From UBA5359 sp028699365 [NCBI: bacterium] (GTDB lineage: Bacteria > UBP13 > UBA5359), in contig JAQVUQ010000162.1 of NCBI GenBank assembly GCA_028699365.1, forward strand, positions 1 to 6,514: a stretch of 6,514 nt of DNA, written 5' to 3'. Both the position numbers and the translations under genes were made by a program. The notes under the pieces were generated by a model, which was not told the origin of the DNA, made no database searches, and saw nothing but the letters and a program-made list of their open reading frames with translations. This document shows positions 1-6,514 of this stretch, one piece after another (within the stretch, counting starts at the first letter, position 1; every line of letters starts with the position of its first letter).

Positions 1-162
1 AACATCGCCGATGAAGACGGCCGTATCCAGGCTGTGGGAGAGTTCGGAAACAATCGCCTGCTTGATAAACGACGGAAGGCTCCTGCTCTTTAACCAGATC
101 AGGCAGACACCTGTGATGATGATCATAACTGCGAGTATGGCTGCAACTATTGTTCTTCTCAA
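1..162 (-). CDS. N-terminus of a membrane-anchored protein, possibly TamB/AsmA-like (partial)
   Basis: This frame stays open for 54 codons from a TTG at 162-160 and runs off the left edge. The product starts with an Arg-Arg pair, then a hydrophobic segment at about residues 5-21 (TIVAAILAVMIIITGVCLIW). After it comes LPSFIKQAIVSEL and then TAVFIGDV. A single N-terminal signal anchor, followed by a short helix with LP near its start and a hydrophobic strand ending in IGDV, recalls the opening of TamB/AsmA/DUF748-type envelope proteins. That family assignment rests on pattern only. An in-frame TGA lies 10 codons before the TTG. The only start with a Shine-Dalgarno-like sequence (GGTGG, about 4-5 nt upstream) is this TTG, and no ATG is available before residue 13. 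A good sigma-70 promoter lies upstream, so the gene probably has its own transcript. Coding status is fairly likely; the family is uncertain. Confidence 0.6.
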   Translation of the reverse strand, partial: MRRTIVAAILAVMIIITGVCLIWLKSRSLPSFIKQAIVSELSHSLDTAVFIGDV

Positions 163-221
163 AAAACCACCGCTAATGCTGTATATATTTCAACGTATTA
201 ATTTAACATATTTATACACCT

Positions 222-250
222 ATTATAGTATACAGCTTAGACGAGAGCAA
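222..250 (-). promoter_or_regulatory. Sigma-70-type promoter for the left-edge gene
   Basis: On the minus strand, a -35 box TTGCTC (250-245) and a perfect -10 box TATAAT (227-222) are separated by exactly 17 nt. Transcription would start near position 215, giving a leader of about 50 nt that is strikingly AT-rich compared with the genes. The promoter lies in the gap after the BON gene stop and points at the TTG-started partial gene. It is predicted from the boxes and spacing alone. Confidence 0.6.
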
Positions 251-269
251 ATCGGCATTAGTTCCCTAA

Positions 270-758
270 TTACCAGCCCAGATTATTTATCACCTCCCGC
301 ACGCCTTCCAGATCGACGGCGATCTCTTCGGCTCCCTCGGCTTCTTCCAGGCTGCCTACCCTGCCGTTAAGAAATACGATGCCGTGGCTGCTGGATACCG
401 TTACGCCATCCATGGTAATGCGATCGCTATGCTCAAGTGCATACCTGACGAGTTTTTCAAGATAGTCGTCGGGGGCGACCTCTCCCCTGAAGGCGGGATC
501 GGTCGTATCTGGCTCATCCTGCAACTCGCGTTCGGCGGGCGGGCTGTAAGGATCTTCAAGGGGCGGGAAATACGGCCGGGCATCGTTGGTGGACATTTCC
601 GGCTCCTCTTCCTCATAGCCTGCGTTCTCGGTACCCAGTATATCCAGCATCTGGCGGGCCTCGTCGGTAGTCAGAGCCTGCAGTTCGTCAACTTCGATAG
701 TGGTATCGGGCCTGCCCTCGTGTCGATTCTCCTGATCCCTGTCTTTCTTTTCCGTCAA
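270..758 (-). CDS. Acidic BON-domain protein
   Basis: A protein of 162 residues. The C-terminal 64 residues (about 99-162) form a BON domain: a first helix LEKLVRYALEH, the strand pair ITMDGVTVSSSHGIVFLNGRV, then a helix ending in the typical GVREVINNL. BON domains are usually found in envelope or osmotic-stress proteins and are thought to bind membranes or ligands. This copy has no signal peptide or membrane segment. Residues 1-98 are very rich in Asp, Glu and Pro and look disordered. I place the start at the TTG at 758-756, because a strong AAGGAGG lies 8 nt before it. The frame is open 26 codons further, to an ATG at 836, but that extension is encoded by a duplicated repeat sequence and has no ribosome binding site. 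The gene lies 273 nt after rpoN on the same strand with no clear promoter or terminator between, so it may be transcribed by read-through. The molecular role is unknown. Confidence 0.85.
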   Translation of the reverse strand: MTEKKDRDQENRHEGRPDTTIEVDELQALTTDEARQMLDILGTENAGYEEEEPEMSTNDARPYFPPLEDPYSPPAERELQDEPDTTDPAFRGEVAPDDYLEKLVRYALEHSDRITMDGVTVSSSHGIVFLNGRVGSLEEAEGAEEIAVDLEGVREVINNLGW

Positions 759-766
759 CGGTTTAT

Positions 767-773
767 CCTCCTT
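767..773 (-). promoter_or_regulatory. Ribosome binding site that fixes the TTG start of the BON gene
   Basis: The minus strand reads AAGGAGG here, 8 nt before the TTG at 758-756. This is an almost full match to the anti-Shine-Dalgarno sequence. The upstream ATG at 836 has no such site. Confidence 0.75.
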
Positions 774-779
774 CTTGGA

Positions 780-903
780 GCGCCCTTTGGGCGCAGTTGT
801 TGGTTGTTTGTTGTTCGTTTCGGGATTCCCATGCACGCTTCGCTTATGCGCTCTTCGAGCGCGGTTGTTGGTTGTTAGTTGTTGGTCTCAGGATTCCCAT
901 GCA
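780..903. repeat. Duplicated 56-nt unit: short GC hairpin plus GTTGTTGG-rich tract
   Basis: Two copies, 780-835 and 848-903, are spaced 68 nt apart. Each starts with a perfect 6-bp hairpin with a 3-nt loop: GCGCCC-TTT-GGGCGC in copy 1 and GCGCTC-TTC-GAGCGC in copy 2. One linking base follows, then a 40-nt tract that starts GTTGTTGGTTGTT and ends GGATTCCCATGCA. The 40-nt tracts match at 36 of 40 positions. The stems differ by one C-G to T-A pair, so pairing is kept in both. The left copy ends just before the BON ribosome binding site. The type of element is not recognised; it could be a REP-like hairpin repeat or a decayed dispersed repeat. Confidence 0.75.
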
Positions 904-916
904 AGCCCGCCTTCAA

Positions 917-1006
917 ACTTCCGTCTTCTGTCTTCTAACTTCCGTCTTCCCACACCCCGGTAACCTGCTCAAACTCCTGACTCCTGGCTCCTGGCTCCTG
1001 ACTTCC
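917..1006 (+). repeat. Heptad-phased repeat element, left copy
   Basis: The stretch keeps a 7-nt phase throughout. Five units of the type ACTTCCG/TCTTCTG/TCTTCTA (917-951) are followed by a 21-nt linker of three heptads (952-972) containing ACCCCGGTAACC. Then come two ACTCCTG, two GCTCCTG and a partial ACTTCC (973-1006). A closely related element lies in inverted orientation at 6377-6512. Over 49 nt covering the linker and its flanks the two match at about 43 positions. The left copy starts 26 nt beyond the rpoN stop and fills most of the rpoN-BON gap. Heptameric tandem repeats of this kind are known as short dispersed repeats in several bacteria; no function can be read here. Confidence 0.85.
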
Positions 1007-1031
1007 AAGCCCAAACCGCCTGCCCGGACGC

Positions 1032-2447
1032 TCAGTAACGCCTTCTCAAATTAGACGACAGTACCTCCATCTCTTCACGGTATTTGGTGACGGTGCGACG
1101 GGCTATATCGTAGCCCATGGCGCAGAGTTTCTTCTTGATATCCTCATCGCTGATCGGATTACAGGCGTCTTCTCCTTCGATGATATCCCTGATTATCTCC
1201 TTGATGCTGAGTGAGGCGTCAAAGAATATTTCGTAATCGGTTATCTGATGGTTGGGCAGTTCAACATACTTGTTGGACAGCGCCCTGCTGACAGTGGATT
1301 CATCCGTTCCTAGTGTTGCCGCCACTCTGGTGCGTGTCAGGGGTATCAGATCCAGCCTGTCGCCTGTTTCCAGAAACCTGCGCTGAAAGACGACTATGCA
1401 GCAGGTGATGTCGTGAACGGTCTGTCGCCGCTGGTGAATGTTCTTGATCAGCAGCTCGGCTCTTTCTATATAATTGGAGGTATGTTTCCGCTCCTCCGGG
1501 GTATAGCTTTGCCGGTTGTTCTGCATATCCAGATAGAGATTGCGGTAGAATTTATTGATTCTGAGGGTTATATCCCGTCCGTCTACAACTTCCACCGTAT
1601 AATCGCTTCCGTCGCACCGGATGATGACGTCCGGGCGTGTAAGGCTTGACCTGGATATCGGTTGAAAGTCCCATGAACTGCGAAATTGCCTGCCGGGATA
1701 AGGATTCAGGTTATCCCGGATAAAATCGCTGGCTTTCTGGATCTCGGCAATCTTCACTCCCAATCCTCTGGCTATATCTTTGTAACGATGATTCCCCAGT
1801 TGAAAGAAATACGATTTGACGATGGCATGGGCCAGGGGATTTCCGCTCCCTCTGTCTGACAGGTAATCCAGTTGCAAAAGAAGGCATTCCTGAGGAGTAC
1901 GGGCGCCTACCCCGGGAGGATCCAGCGTTTGCAGTGCCTTCAGCACCACAACAATCCGTTCCTCCTGTAAGCGCAAGGTCTCCGCTACTTCGGTCGGACT
2001 GCACTGCAGGTATCCGTTATCATCTATACTGCTGATCAGAAAATCCGCTATGATATAATCCTCTTCCGGTATAATAGTACGTAATAAATGCTGTAAATGC
2101 TCCTGTAGAGAGACCTCATCCTCCAGGCGGGACAGGGGATCATATTGATCATCGGAATGGTGATAATTGGTACCGTCGTAGTAATATCCAAACTGCTCCC
2201 AAACCAGGTTGTCGGCACTCTGCCTATCCTCCTGTGCTCCGCCGCAATGCTCGCAAACGCCGCTCTTCATCGGTTGATTGCAGTTGGGACAGAGACTCTC
2301 CTTCTCTTCCTCCAGGGCCGGATTTTCCAGGAGTTCGTTCTCTATTTTCTGCGTGAGTTCCAGAGACGAAAGCTGCAAAATGGCGCTGGTAGCTATTATC
2401 TTGGGATCTATCTTCTGTGATTGCCGGGTTGCCTGCTGAGTTCTCAT
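1032..2447 (-). CDS. rpoN: RNA polymerase sigma-54 factor with zinc-ribbon-like insert
   Basis: This 471-residue protein is sigma-54, which directs RNA polymerase to -24/-12 promoters and needs an ATP-driven activator to open DNA. Region I is present at about residues 4-48, with [20 protein letters not shown] and ENPALEEE. A core-binding domain follows at about 105-310. The C-terminal DNA-binding part includes a helix-turn-helix ([18 protein letters not shown], about 373-390), then SNKYVELP, and the RpoN box [10 protein letters not shown] at 449-458 (the usual form has Ala for the second Thr). Length is normal for the family (E. coli about 477). The unusual part is an insert at 53-68 with Cys53, Cys56, Cys65 and Cys68, arranged CPNC-N8-CEHC like a zinc ribbon, followed by a Tyr/Asp/His-rich linker. 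The start ATG overlaps the activator gene stop as ATGA, with GGGGTGA shortly before it, so translation is probably coupled. It is the last gene of the kinase-activator-sigma operon. Confidence 0.97.
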   Translation of the reverse strand: MRTQQATRQSQKIDPKIIATSAILQLSSLELTQKIENELLENPALEEEKESLCPNCNQPMKSGVCEHCGGAQEDRQSADNLVWEQFGYYYDGTNYHHSDDQYDPLSRLEDEVSLQEHLQHLLRTIIPEEDYIIADFLISSIDDNGYLQCSPTEVAETLRLQEERIVVVLKALQTLDPPGVGARTPQECLLLQLDYLSDRGSGNPLAHAIVKSYFFQLGNHRYKDIARGLGVKIAEIQKASDFIRDNLNPYPGRQFRSSWDFQPISRSSLTRPDVIIRCDGSDYTVEVVDGRDITLRINKFYRNLYLDMQNNRQSYTPEERKHTSNYIERAELLIKNIHQRRQTVHDITCCIVVFQRRFLETGDRLDLIPLTRTRVAATLGTDESTVSRALSNKYVELPNHQITDYEIFFDASLSIKEIIRDIIEGEDACNPISDEDIKKKLCAMGYDIARRTVTKYREEMEVLSSNLRRRY

Positions 2448-3667
2448 GCCGTCACCCCGCTCTCATTACGACTGAATGCAAGCTGTATATTCAGGGGAAG
2501 CATCTCGGGCATCAGTTCTTCACACCGCTCATCGGCCATAATGACGGCGTATTCTATAGCGTTCTCCAGTTCTCTTATGTTGCCCGGCCAGTTGTAGCCC
2601 TGGCAAAGACAGACCGCCTCGTTGCTTACCTCCTTGAGTTTTTTGCCGTTTTCATGTGAAAAGCGGGTAAGAAAATGCTTTGACAACTGAGCGATATCCT
2701 CTATACGTTCTCTCAGAGGGGGAGTATGGAGTTCAATGACCTTGAGACGATAATAGAGATCTTCTCTGAAATCCCCCTTCTTCACGGCTTCTTCCAGATC
2801 GCGGTTAGTAGCTGCAATAAGTCGTATATCCACCTTTATAGTCTTGGTGCCGCCCACACGTTCGAACTCGCGTTCCTGAAGTATGCGCAGCAACTTGACT
2901 TGTAAAGCGGAGCTGATCTCTCCTATCTCGTCCAGAAAGAGTGTGCCGCCATCGGCCAGTTCGAATCTGCCCGGTTTTTGCGCCATGGCTCCGGTAAAAG
3001 CGCCCTTTTCATGACCGAACAGCTCACTTTCCAGCAGGTCGTTGGAGAGTGCTGCGCAGTTGACTGCAATGAAGGGGTTGCCGGCCCGCTGGCTGCTGCG
3101 ATGTATGGCTCTGGCCACCAGTTCCTTGCCGGTGCCGCTCTCGCCCCGGATCAGCACCGTTGCCCTGCTGCCGGCTACCCTTTCTATCATGTCCATTATC
3201 TCGGCCATGGCCCGGCTGTCGCCGATCATTTCGTCGCAGGCGGAGCGCCGTCCCAATTCATGCTTAAGAATCCTGTTCTCTTTGACCAGACCGGCCATAT
3301 CCAGCGCATTGCGTGCCACTATTTTGACCTCATCCATCTCAAAGGGCTTGGTGATATAATCTCTGGCTCCCATCTTCATGGCTTCCACCGCCGTCTTGAT
3401 GGTGCCGTAGGCCGTCATTATGACCACGGCCGTACCGGGCCTGCGCTGCAGAACCTCGCGCAGCAGATCGATCCCGCCCATCTGTGGCATAACCAGATCG
3501 GTTATGATCAGATCGAAGGTATCTTCCTCCATCATCTTCAAAGCGCCTTCACCGTTATCGGCCGATTGTACCAGGTAGCCGTCCTTACGCAGAATGGCGC
3601 TGAGTATATGCCTTATATTGGGTTCGTCATCGACGATAAGTATTTTCGATTGATGCTGCTTGGCCAT
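2444..3667 (-). CDS. NtrC-type sigma-54 response regulator lacking a DNA-binding domain
   Basis: A 407-residue activator. The receiver domain (about 7-120) has the acidic pair Asp13/Asp14, phospho-acceptor Asp57, Thr85 and Lys107. The AAA+ sigma-54 interaction domain (about 143-385) has Walker A GESGTGKE (175-182), the sigma-54-contacting loop GAFTGA (222-227), Walker B LFLDEIGE (Asp246, Glu247), Arg301/Arg307 as arginine fingers, and the late [16 protein letters not shown] motif. After it only about 30 residues remain, ending NESGVTA, with no Fis-type helix-turn-helix. Typical NtrC proteins are about 440-480 residues. The stop overlaps the rpoN start, and I see no helix-turn-helix continuing in another frame. 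I chose the ATG at 3667 because AGGAGGAG lies 7 nt before it; the earlier ATG at 3694 lacks such a site. The gene starts 29 nt after the kinase stop, so the kinase is the likely phosphate donor. FlgR (Helicobacter) and CtcC (Chlamydia) are known activators of this shortened kind. Confidence 0.96.
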   Translation of the reverse strand: MAKQHQSKILIVDDEPNIRHILSAILRKDGYLVQSADNGEGALKMMEEDTFDLIITDLVMPQMGGIDLLREVLQRRPGTAVVIMTAYGTIKTAVEAMKMGARDYITKPFEMDEVKIVARNALDMAGLVKENRILKHELGRRSACDEMIGDSRAMAEIMDMIERVAGSRATVLIRGESGTGKELVARAIHRSSQRAGNPFIAVNCAALSNDLLESELFGHEKGAFTGAMAQKPGRFELADGGTLFLDEIGEISSALQVKLLRILQEREFERVGGTKTIKVDIRLIAATNRDLEEAVKKGDFREDLYYRLKVIELHTPPLRERIEDIAQLSKHFLTRFSHENGKKLKEVSNEAVCLCQGYNWPGNIRELENAIEYAVIMADERCEELMPEMLPLNIQLAFSRNESGVTA

Positions 3668-3674
3668 ATTGCTT

Positions 3675-3682
3675 CTCCTCCT
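3675..3682 (-). promoter_or_regulatory. Ribosome binding site that fixes the activator start
   Basis: The minus strand reads AGGAGGAG here, 7 nt before the ATG at 3667-3665. This near-perfect site lies in the 29-nt gap between the kinase stop and the activator. It argues against the ATG 9 codons upstream, which would place this site inside the coding region. Confidence 0.8.
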
Positions 3683-3696
3683 GGATGAACACATCG

Positions 3697-6243
3697 CTAT
3701 CTTATCAATTGGGGGCTGCCGACATCCCGGCAGCTTCGCATCAGCTCTTCCGCCTCCTCTCGGGTTCTACAGGGGATATAGATGCTGAAAACGCTGCCGT
3801 GGCCGGGGCGACTGCTGATGCGAATAAAGCCGCCGTGGCTTTCGACAATCTGATGCACTATGGAGAGTCCCAGACCGCTGCCGCCGTTTTTAGTGGTAAA
3901 AAACGGTACGAATATCTTGTCCAGATCGTCCCGGGCGATCCCGCAGCCGCTGTCCGCTATATCCACCCGGACATACCCTCCTCCGCCGGTTTCCTCACGA
4001 TCACGGGTCAGGGCACTGGACACGCTGAGTGTGCCTCCGTTCTGCATGGCCTGAAGAGCATTGATCAGAAGATTGAGAAAGACCTGCTCCAGGTGATCGC
4101 TATCCATATATATATCCGGCAGCTTGCCGGAGAGCCGCACTTTGGCTCTGATGCCGGACTGCTCCATCTCTACGTTCAGAAGCTCCAGGCTTCGTCGCAG
4201 CACTTCGTTGAGATCATGGCGCCGCAGCTTGGGAGGATTGGGTCTGGCAAAGGTCAGAAAATCAGTGACAACCCGGTTGAGTCTGTCCGTCTCCTGACTT
4301 ATTATGGCGCTGAACTCCGACAGCGCAGACTGCTCGCCCAGCTCGCTCTGAAGGTATTGAGCGGCACCTTTAATGGAACTGAGCGGGTTCCTTATCTCGT
4401 GTGCCACATTAGCGGCCAGTTGTCCGATGGCTGCCAACTGGCTTACCCGGCGGACCTGTCCTTCTATGGCCTTACGTTCTGTTATATCCTCAAAGACCAG
4501 AACAGCTCCCAGTATCTCCCCTGAACTGCTCCTCAGGCGGGAGCAGTTGAGATTGAAAGTGAGTTCGCCTTTCCTGCCCGGCAGAGAGATCTCGTAGCCC
4601 CGCACCGTTCGTCCGTAACGCATCACCTGGCGCTTTACTTCGTCTATGCGCCGGCAGGCCTCAGCATCGATGCCTGCCATTACTTCCTTGAGGCTTCCGC
4701 CCAGAACCTTGCGCCTGCCCATACGGGTAAACTTCTCCATGGCGGCATTCCAAAGGCTTATGCGTCCATCCGTATCAACGGTGACCACTCCCGAAGCGAT
4801 GCTGCGAAGTATATTGACCGTATAGCTGGTCAGTGTGTTCAGCACTTCCAGAGATTTATAGGTGGCAGCCGCCTGTGAAGCGATAATGGAGAGCATACGG
4901 GCATGATCTTCAGTATAGGCACCGGCAGTGCGACTCTGGACGGCCAGAATGCCGACGGCCCTGTGTTCCACCACCAGCGGTATGACTATGGCGGAGCGCA
5001 TTCCCCTCTCTTCCGCCAGATTCCTGAATAGCTTCTCTCTGGCACTGTCGCTGAAAATGACGGCTTTACCTTCGTGAAAAGCCCAGGCGTAGACGTTATC
5101 GCAATCGGCACAATCGATGATCCGGGCCGGCGGCTCGGCAGCCGTACGTGAGGCGTTCAACGCCAGCCTCTCGTTGATATCGTCGTAAACGTAGATAAAG
5201 CTTTCATCGTATTTGACCACACCGCTGATTATATCGAGGATGACATGGTTGGCCTCCTCGGCATTGGAAGCGGAACTGAGCCTGGCTGAAGCGTAATAAA
5301 GCGTCGAGAGCTCCAGGGTCTTCTGCTCCACGGCGCGCTTATACGACAGTGCGTTCTTCAATATCACCGCCGCCTGCGCGGAAAGTATGGTCAAAAGGCG
5401 CACCAGTTCCGGTGGATACTCAACCGCTGTGGATGAAGCCAGTATCAGCAGGCCTATGTTTCTTCCTTCCGCTCGCAGCGGCAATACGACATAGCTGTTA
5501 AGCCACGGATAGACCTGGTGCAGTATGCCGAAACTGTCGTCCGGATTGACGGCGTCGTGTACGGATGGGCAAGACACCTCTTCAACCAGCCGATAGAGAT
5601 CTTCGCCCAGAAGATCCTCCATGCCGGAGCAGCAGGATGCCGCTTCGCCCTGGACGTATTCCAGAGTAAGCCGGCGCTGCTGTTCATCCAGCAACAACGC
5701 CAGACCGCTGTCACAGTTGAGGATCTTTCCTGCCAGCCCCATAAGAAAAGAGACTACTTTGTCAAGATCCGGAGAAGCGCTGACTACGCGGCTGGCCTCG
5801 TAAATGGTGTTCAGTTCGTTCAGGCGCTGCTCACAACTCTCAAGCAGCGCAATATTGTCCAGAGCCCGAAAAGCCTGCCTGACAAGAGACATGAGGATAT
5901 CGCTGGCCTGCGGATCGATTCGCTTTGTTCCTCCGGGAATATATATATGTACATATCCCCTTGTCAATCCGCCGACAACAACGTCCAGACTGACCATATC
6001 GCCGCTCTTCGGTGTCTCCCCCCAGCGGGAAATATTCTCGATTACGCCTCTGTGATCGATACGATAGAGCGATACCCCGGAAGCCCGGGTCAGCCGTTGA
6101 ATCCATTCCTGCAGGACGGCCATTATCCTTTCCGTATCCGGAAGTGCGCTTATCTGCTCAACAGCCGCCAGGATTTCAAGGCATGTGCCGGATGACACAT
6201 GCATCTCATCCGATTCTCTTATATTACTTACATCCGAGTACAT
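3697..6243 (-). CDS. Soluble GAF-GAF-GAF-PAS sensor histidine kinase (NtrB-like partner of the activator)
   Basis: An 848-residue kinase with no membrane segment or signal peptide, so it should act in the cytosol. A divergent GAF-like region (about 22-130) is followed by two clearer GAF domains (about 145-297 and 312-465) and a PAS domain (about 470-592) ending in the usual [11 protein letters not shown]. HisKA has the H-box [10 protein letters not shown] with phospho-acceptor His615. The ATPase domain shows the N-box (Asn724, Asn728), G1 DSGCGIA (764-770), F-box FVPFFTTK and G2 [10 protein letters not shown]. All catalytic parts look intact. The GAF regions carry cysteines that may or may not matter for sensing: Cys204-Cys205, Cys225 and a CxxC at 378/381. 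The ATG at 6243 follows an in-frame TGA by 2 codons and has GAGG 8 nt upstream; Met14 is an alternative start. It is the first gene of the operon, and its stop lies 29 nt before the activator. The signal it senses cannot be read from the sequence. Confidence 0.96.
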   Translation of the reverse strand: MYSDVSNIRESDEMHVSSGTCLEILAAVEQISALPDTERIMAVLQEWIQRLTRASGVSLYRIDHRGVIENISRWGETPKSGDMVSLDVVVGGLTRGYVHIYIPGGTKRIDPQASDILMSLVRQAFRALDNIALLESCEQRLNELNTIYEASRVVSASPDLDKVVSFLMGLAGKILNCDSGLALLLDEQQRRLTLEYVQGEAASCCSGMEDLLGEDLYRLVEEVSCPSVHDAVNPDDSFGILHQVYPWLNSYVVLPLRAEGRNIGLLILASSTAVEYPPELVRLLTILSAQAAVILKNALSYKRAVEQKTLELSTLYYASARLSSASNAEEANHVILDIISGVVKYDESFIYVYDDINERLALNASRTAAEPPARIIDCADCDNVYAWAFHEGKAVIFSDSAREKLFRNLAEERGMRSAIVIPLVVEHRAVGILAVQSRTAGAYTEDHARMLSIIASQAAATYKSLEVLNTLTSYTVNILRSIASGVVTVDTDGRISLWNAAMEKFTRMGRRKVLGGSLKEVMAGIDAEACRRIDEVKRQVMRYGRTVRGYEISLPGRKGELTFNLNCSRLRSSSGEILGAVLVFEDITERKAIEGQVRRVSQLAAIGQLAANVAHEIRNPLSSIKGAAQYLQSELGEQSALSEFSAIISQETDRLNRVVTDFLTFARPNPPKLRRHDLNEVLRRSLELLNVEMEQSGIRAKVRLSGKLPDIYMDSDHLEQVFLNLLINALQAMQNGGTLSVSSALTRDREETGGGGYVRVDIADSGCGIARDDLDKIFVPFFTTKNGGSGLGLSIVHQIVESHGGFIRISSRPGHGSVFSIYIPCRTREEAEELMRSCRDVGSPQLIR

Positions 6244-6251
6244 CTCTCATG

Positions 6252-6255
6252 CCTC
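6252..6255 (-). promoter_or_regulatory. Ribosome binding site of the kinase gene
   Basis: GAGG (within TGAGG) on the minus strand lies 8 nt before the ATG at 6243-6241. It is moderate in strength. It would sit about 7 nt inside a transcript starting from the sigma-54-like promoter just upstream. Confidence 0.5.
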
Positions 6256-6268
6256 ATAAAAAAAATGT

Positions 6269-6289
6269 AATGGCATGATTATTGCCATT
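6269..6289 (-). promoter_or_regulatory. Candidate sigma-54 promoter / palindromic site before the kinase operon
   Basis: The minus strand reads TGGCAATAATCATGCC from 6287 to 6272. The GG (6286-6285) and GC (6274-6273) are 10 nt apart, which is the strict spacing of -24/-12 sigma-54 promoters, with TGGCA matching the -24 box and TGC of TTGC in the -12 box. A start about 12 nt downstream (near 6262) would give a leader of about 18 nt holding the GAGG ribosome binding site. The site is also a perfect inverted repeat, AATGGCA-N7-TGCCATT. The same spacing therefore appears on the plus strand, where the -12 box is a better TTGC. It could instead be an operator for a dimeric regulator. Confidence 0.45.
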
Positions 6290-6376
6290 TATCACTCTAT
6301 TTATACCCGGGTTGAGGCAAAGATAAACTAGTTGGGGCAGTAGACTGGGGTATTGGGGTGCGTTTGTCTATTTAGG

Positions 6377-6512
<136 letters not shown>

Positions 6513-6514
6513 TG

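Noticed and set aside
759-836. Extension of the BON protein by 26 codons to the ATG at 836.
   Set aside because: The extra residues (MHGNPETNN...) are encoded by the duplicated repeat unit, the ATG has no ribosome binding site, and an excellent AAGGAGG serves the TTG at 758.
1007-1031. Rho-independent terminator directly after rpoN.
   Set aside because: No stable stem followed by a T-run is present on the minus strand after the stop. The downstream hairpins at 848-862 and 780-794 lack T-tracts.
3668-3694. Activator start at the ATG at 3694.
   Set aside because: It has no Shine-Dalgarno sequence, adds nine residues that do not belong to the receiver fold, and would put the strong AGGAGGAG inside the gene.
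3685-4524. Long plus-strand open frame (279 codons) opposite the kinase gene.
   Set aside because: It is antisense to the highly conserved HisKA/HATPase region. Its predicted peptide shows no recognisable domain, so it is a shadow of the kinase codon pattern. The same holds for the plus-strand frames at 384-878, 2978-3688 and 5518-6195.

Overview
The window holds a compact minus-strand regulatory operon. Its order of transcription is a soluble sensor histidine kinase (3697-6243), an NtrC-type sigma-54 activator (2444-3667) and sigma-54 itself, rpoN (1032-2447). Downstream on the same strand lie a small acidic BON-domain protein (270-758) and the first 54 codons of a membrane-anchored protein that runs off the left edge (1-162). 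I see no convincing plus-strand gene.

Organism: this is clearly bacterial, with about balanced base composition, strong AGGAGG-type ribosome binding sites and two TTG starts. The partial gene at the left edge resembles the N-terminus of TamB/AsmA-like envelope proteins. If that reading is right, it hints at a two-membrane cell. The heptanucleotide repeats resemble those scattered through some environmental anaerobes and cyanobacteria. I cannot name a phylum with confidence.

How the genes work together: the kinase has three GAF-like domains, a PAS domain and a complete HisKA/HATPase core, with no membrane segment, so it should sense a cytosolic signal. It should phosphorylate the response regulator, whose AAA+ ATPase (with GAFTGA) remodels RNA polymerase carrying sigma-54. 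The third gene encodes that sigma-54. Two points stand out. The activator ends right after its AAA+ domain and has no Fis-type DNA-binding domain. The sigma-54 carries a four-cysteine zinc-ribbon-like insert after region I. A sequence with the GG-N10-GC spacing of a sigma-54 promoter lies just before the kinase gene, so the operon may drive its own expression. Together this looks like a self-contained sigma-54 module whose activator works without a DNA enhancer, like FlgR of Helicobacter or CtcC of Chlamydia.

Layout: 1-162 partial TamB/AsmA-like gene; 163-269 AT-rich leader with a good sigma-70 promoter; 270-758 BON protein; 759-1031 non-coding, with a duplicated hairpin repeat and a heptad-phased repeat; 1032-6243 the operon; 6244-6376 operon leader with the sigma-54-like palindrome; 6377-6514 a heptad-phased repeat. 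That last repeat is an inverted relative of the one at 917-1006, so the operon sits between inverted copies of the same dispersed element.
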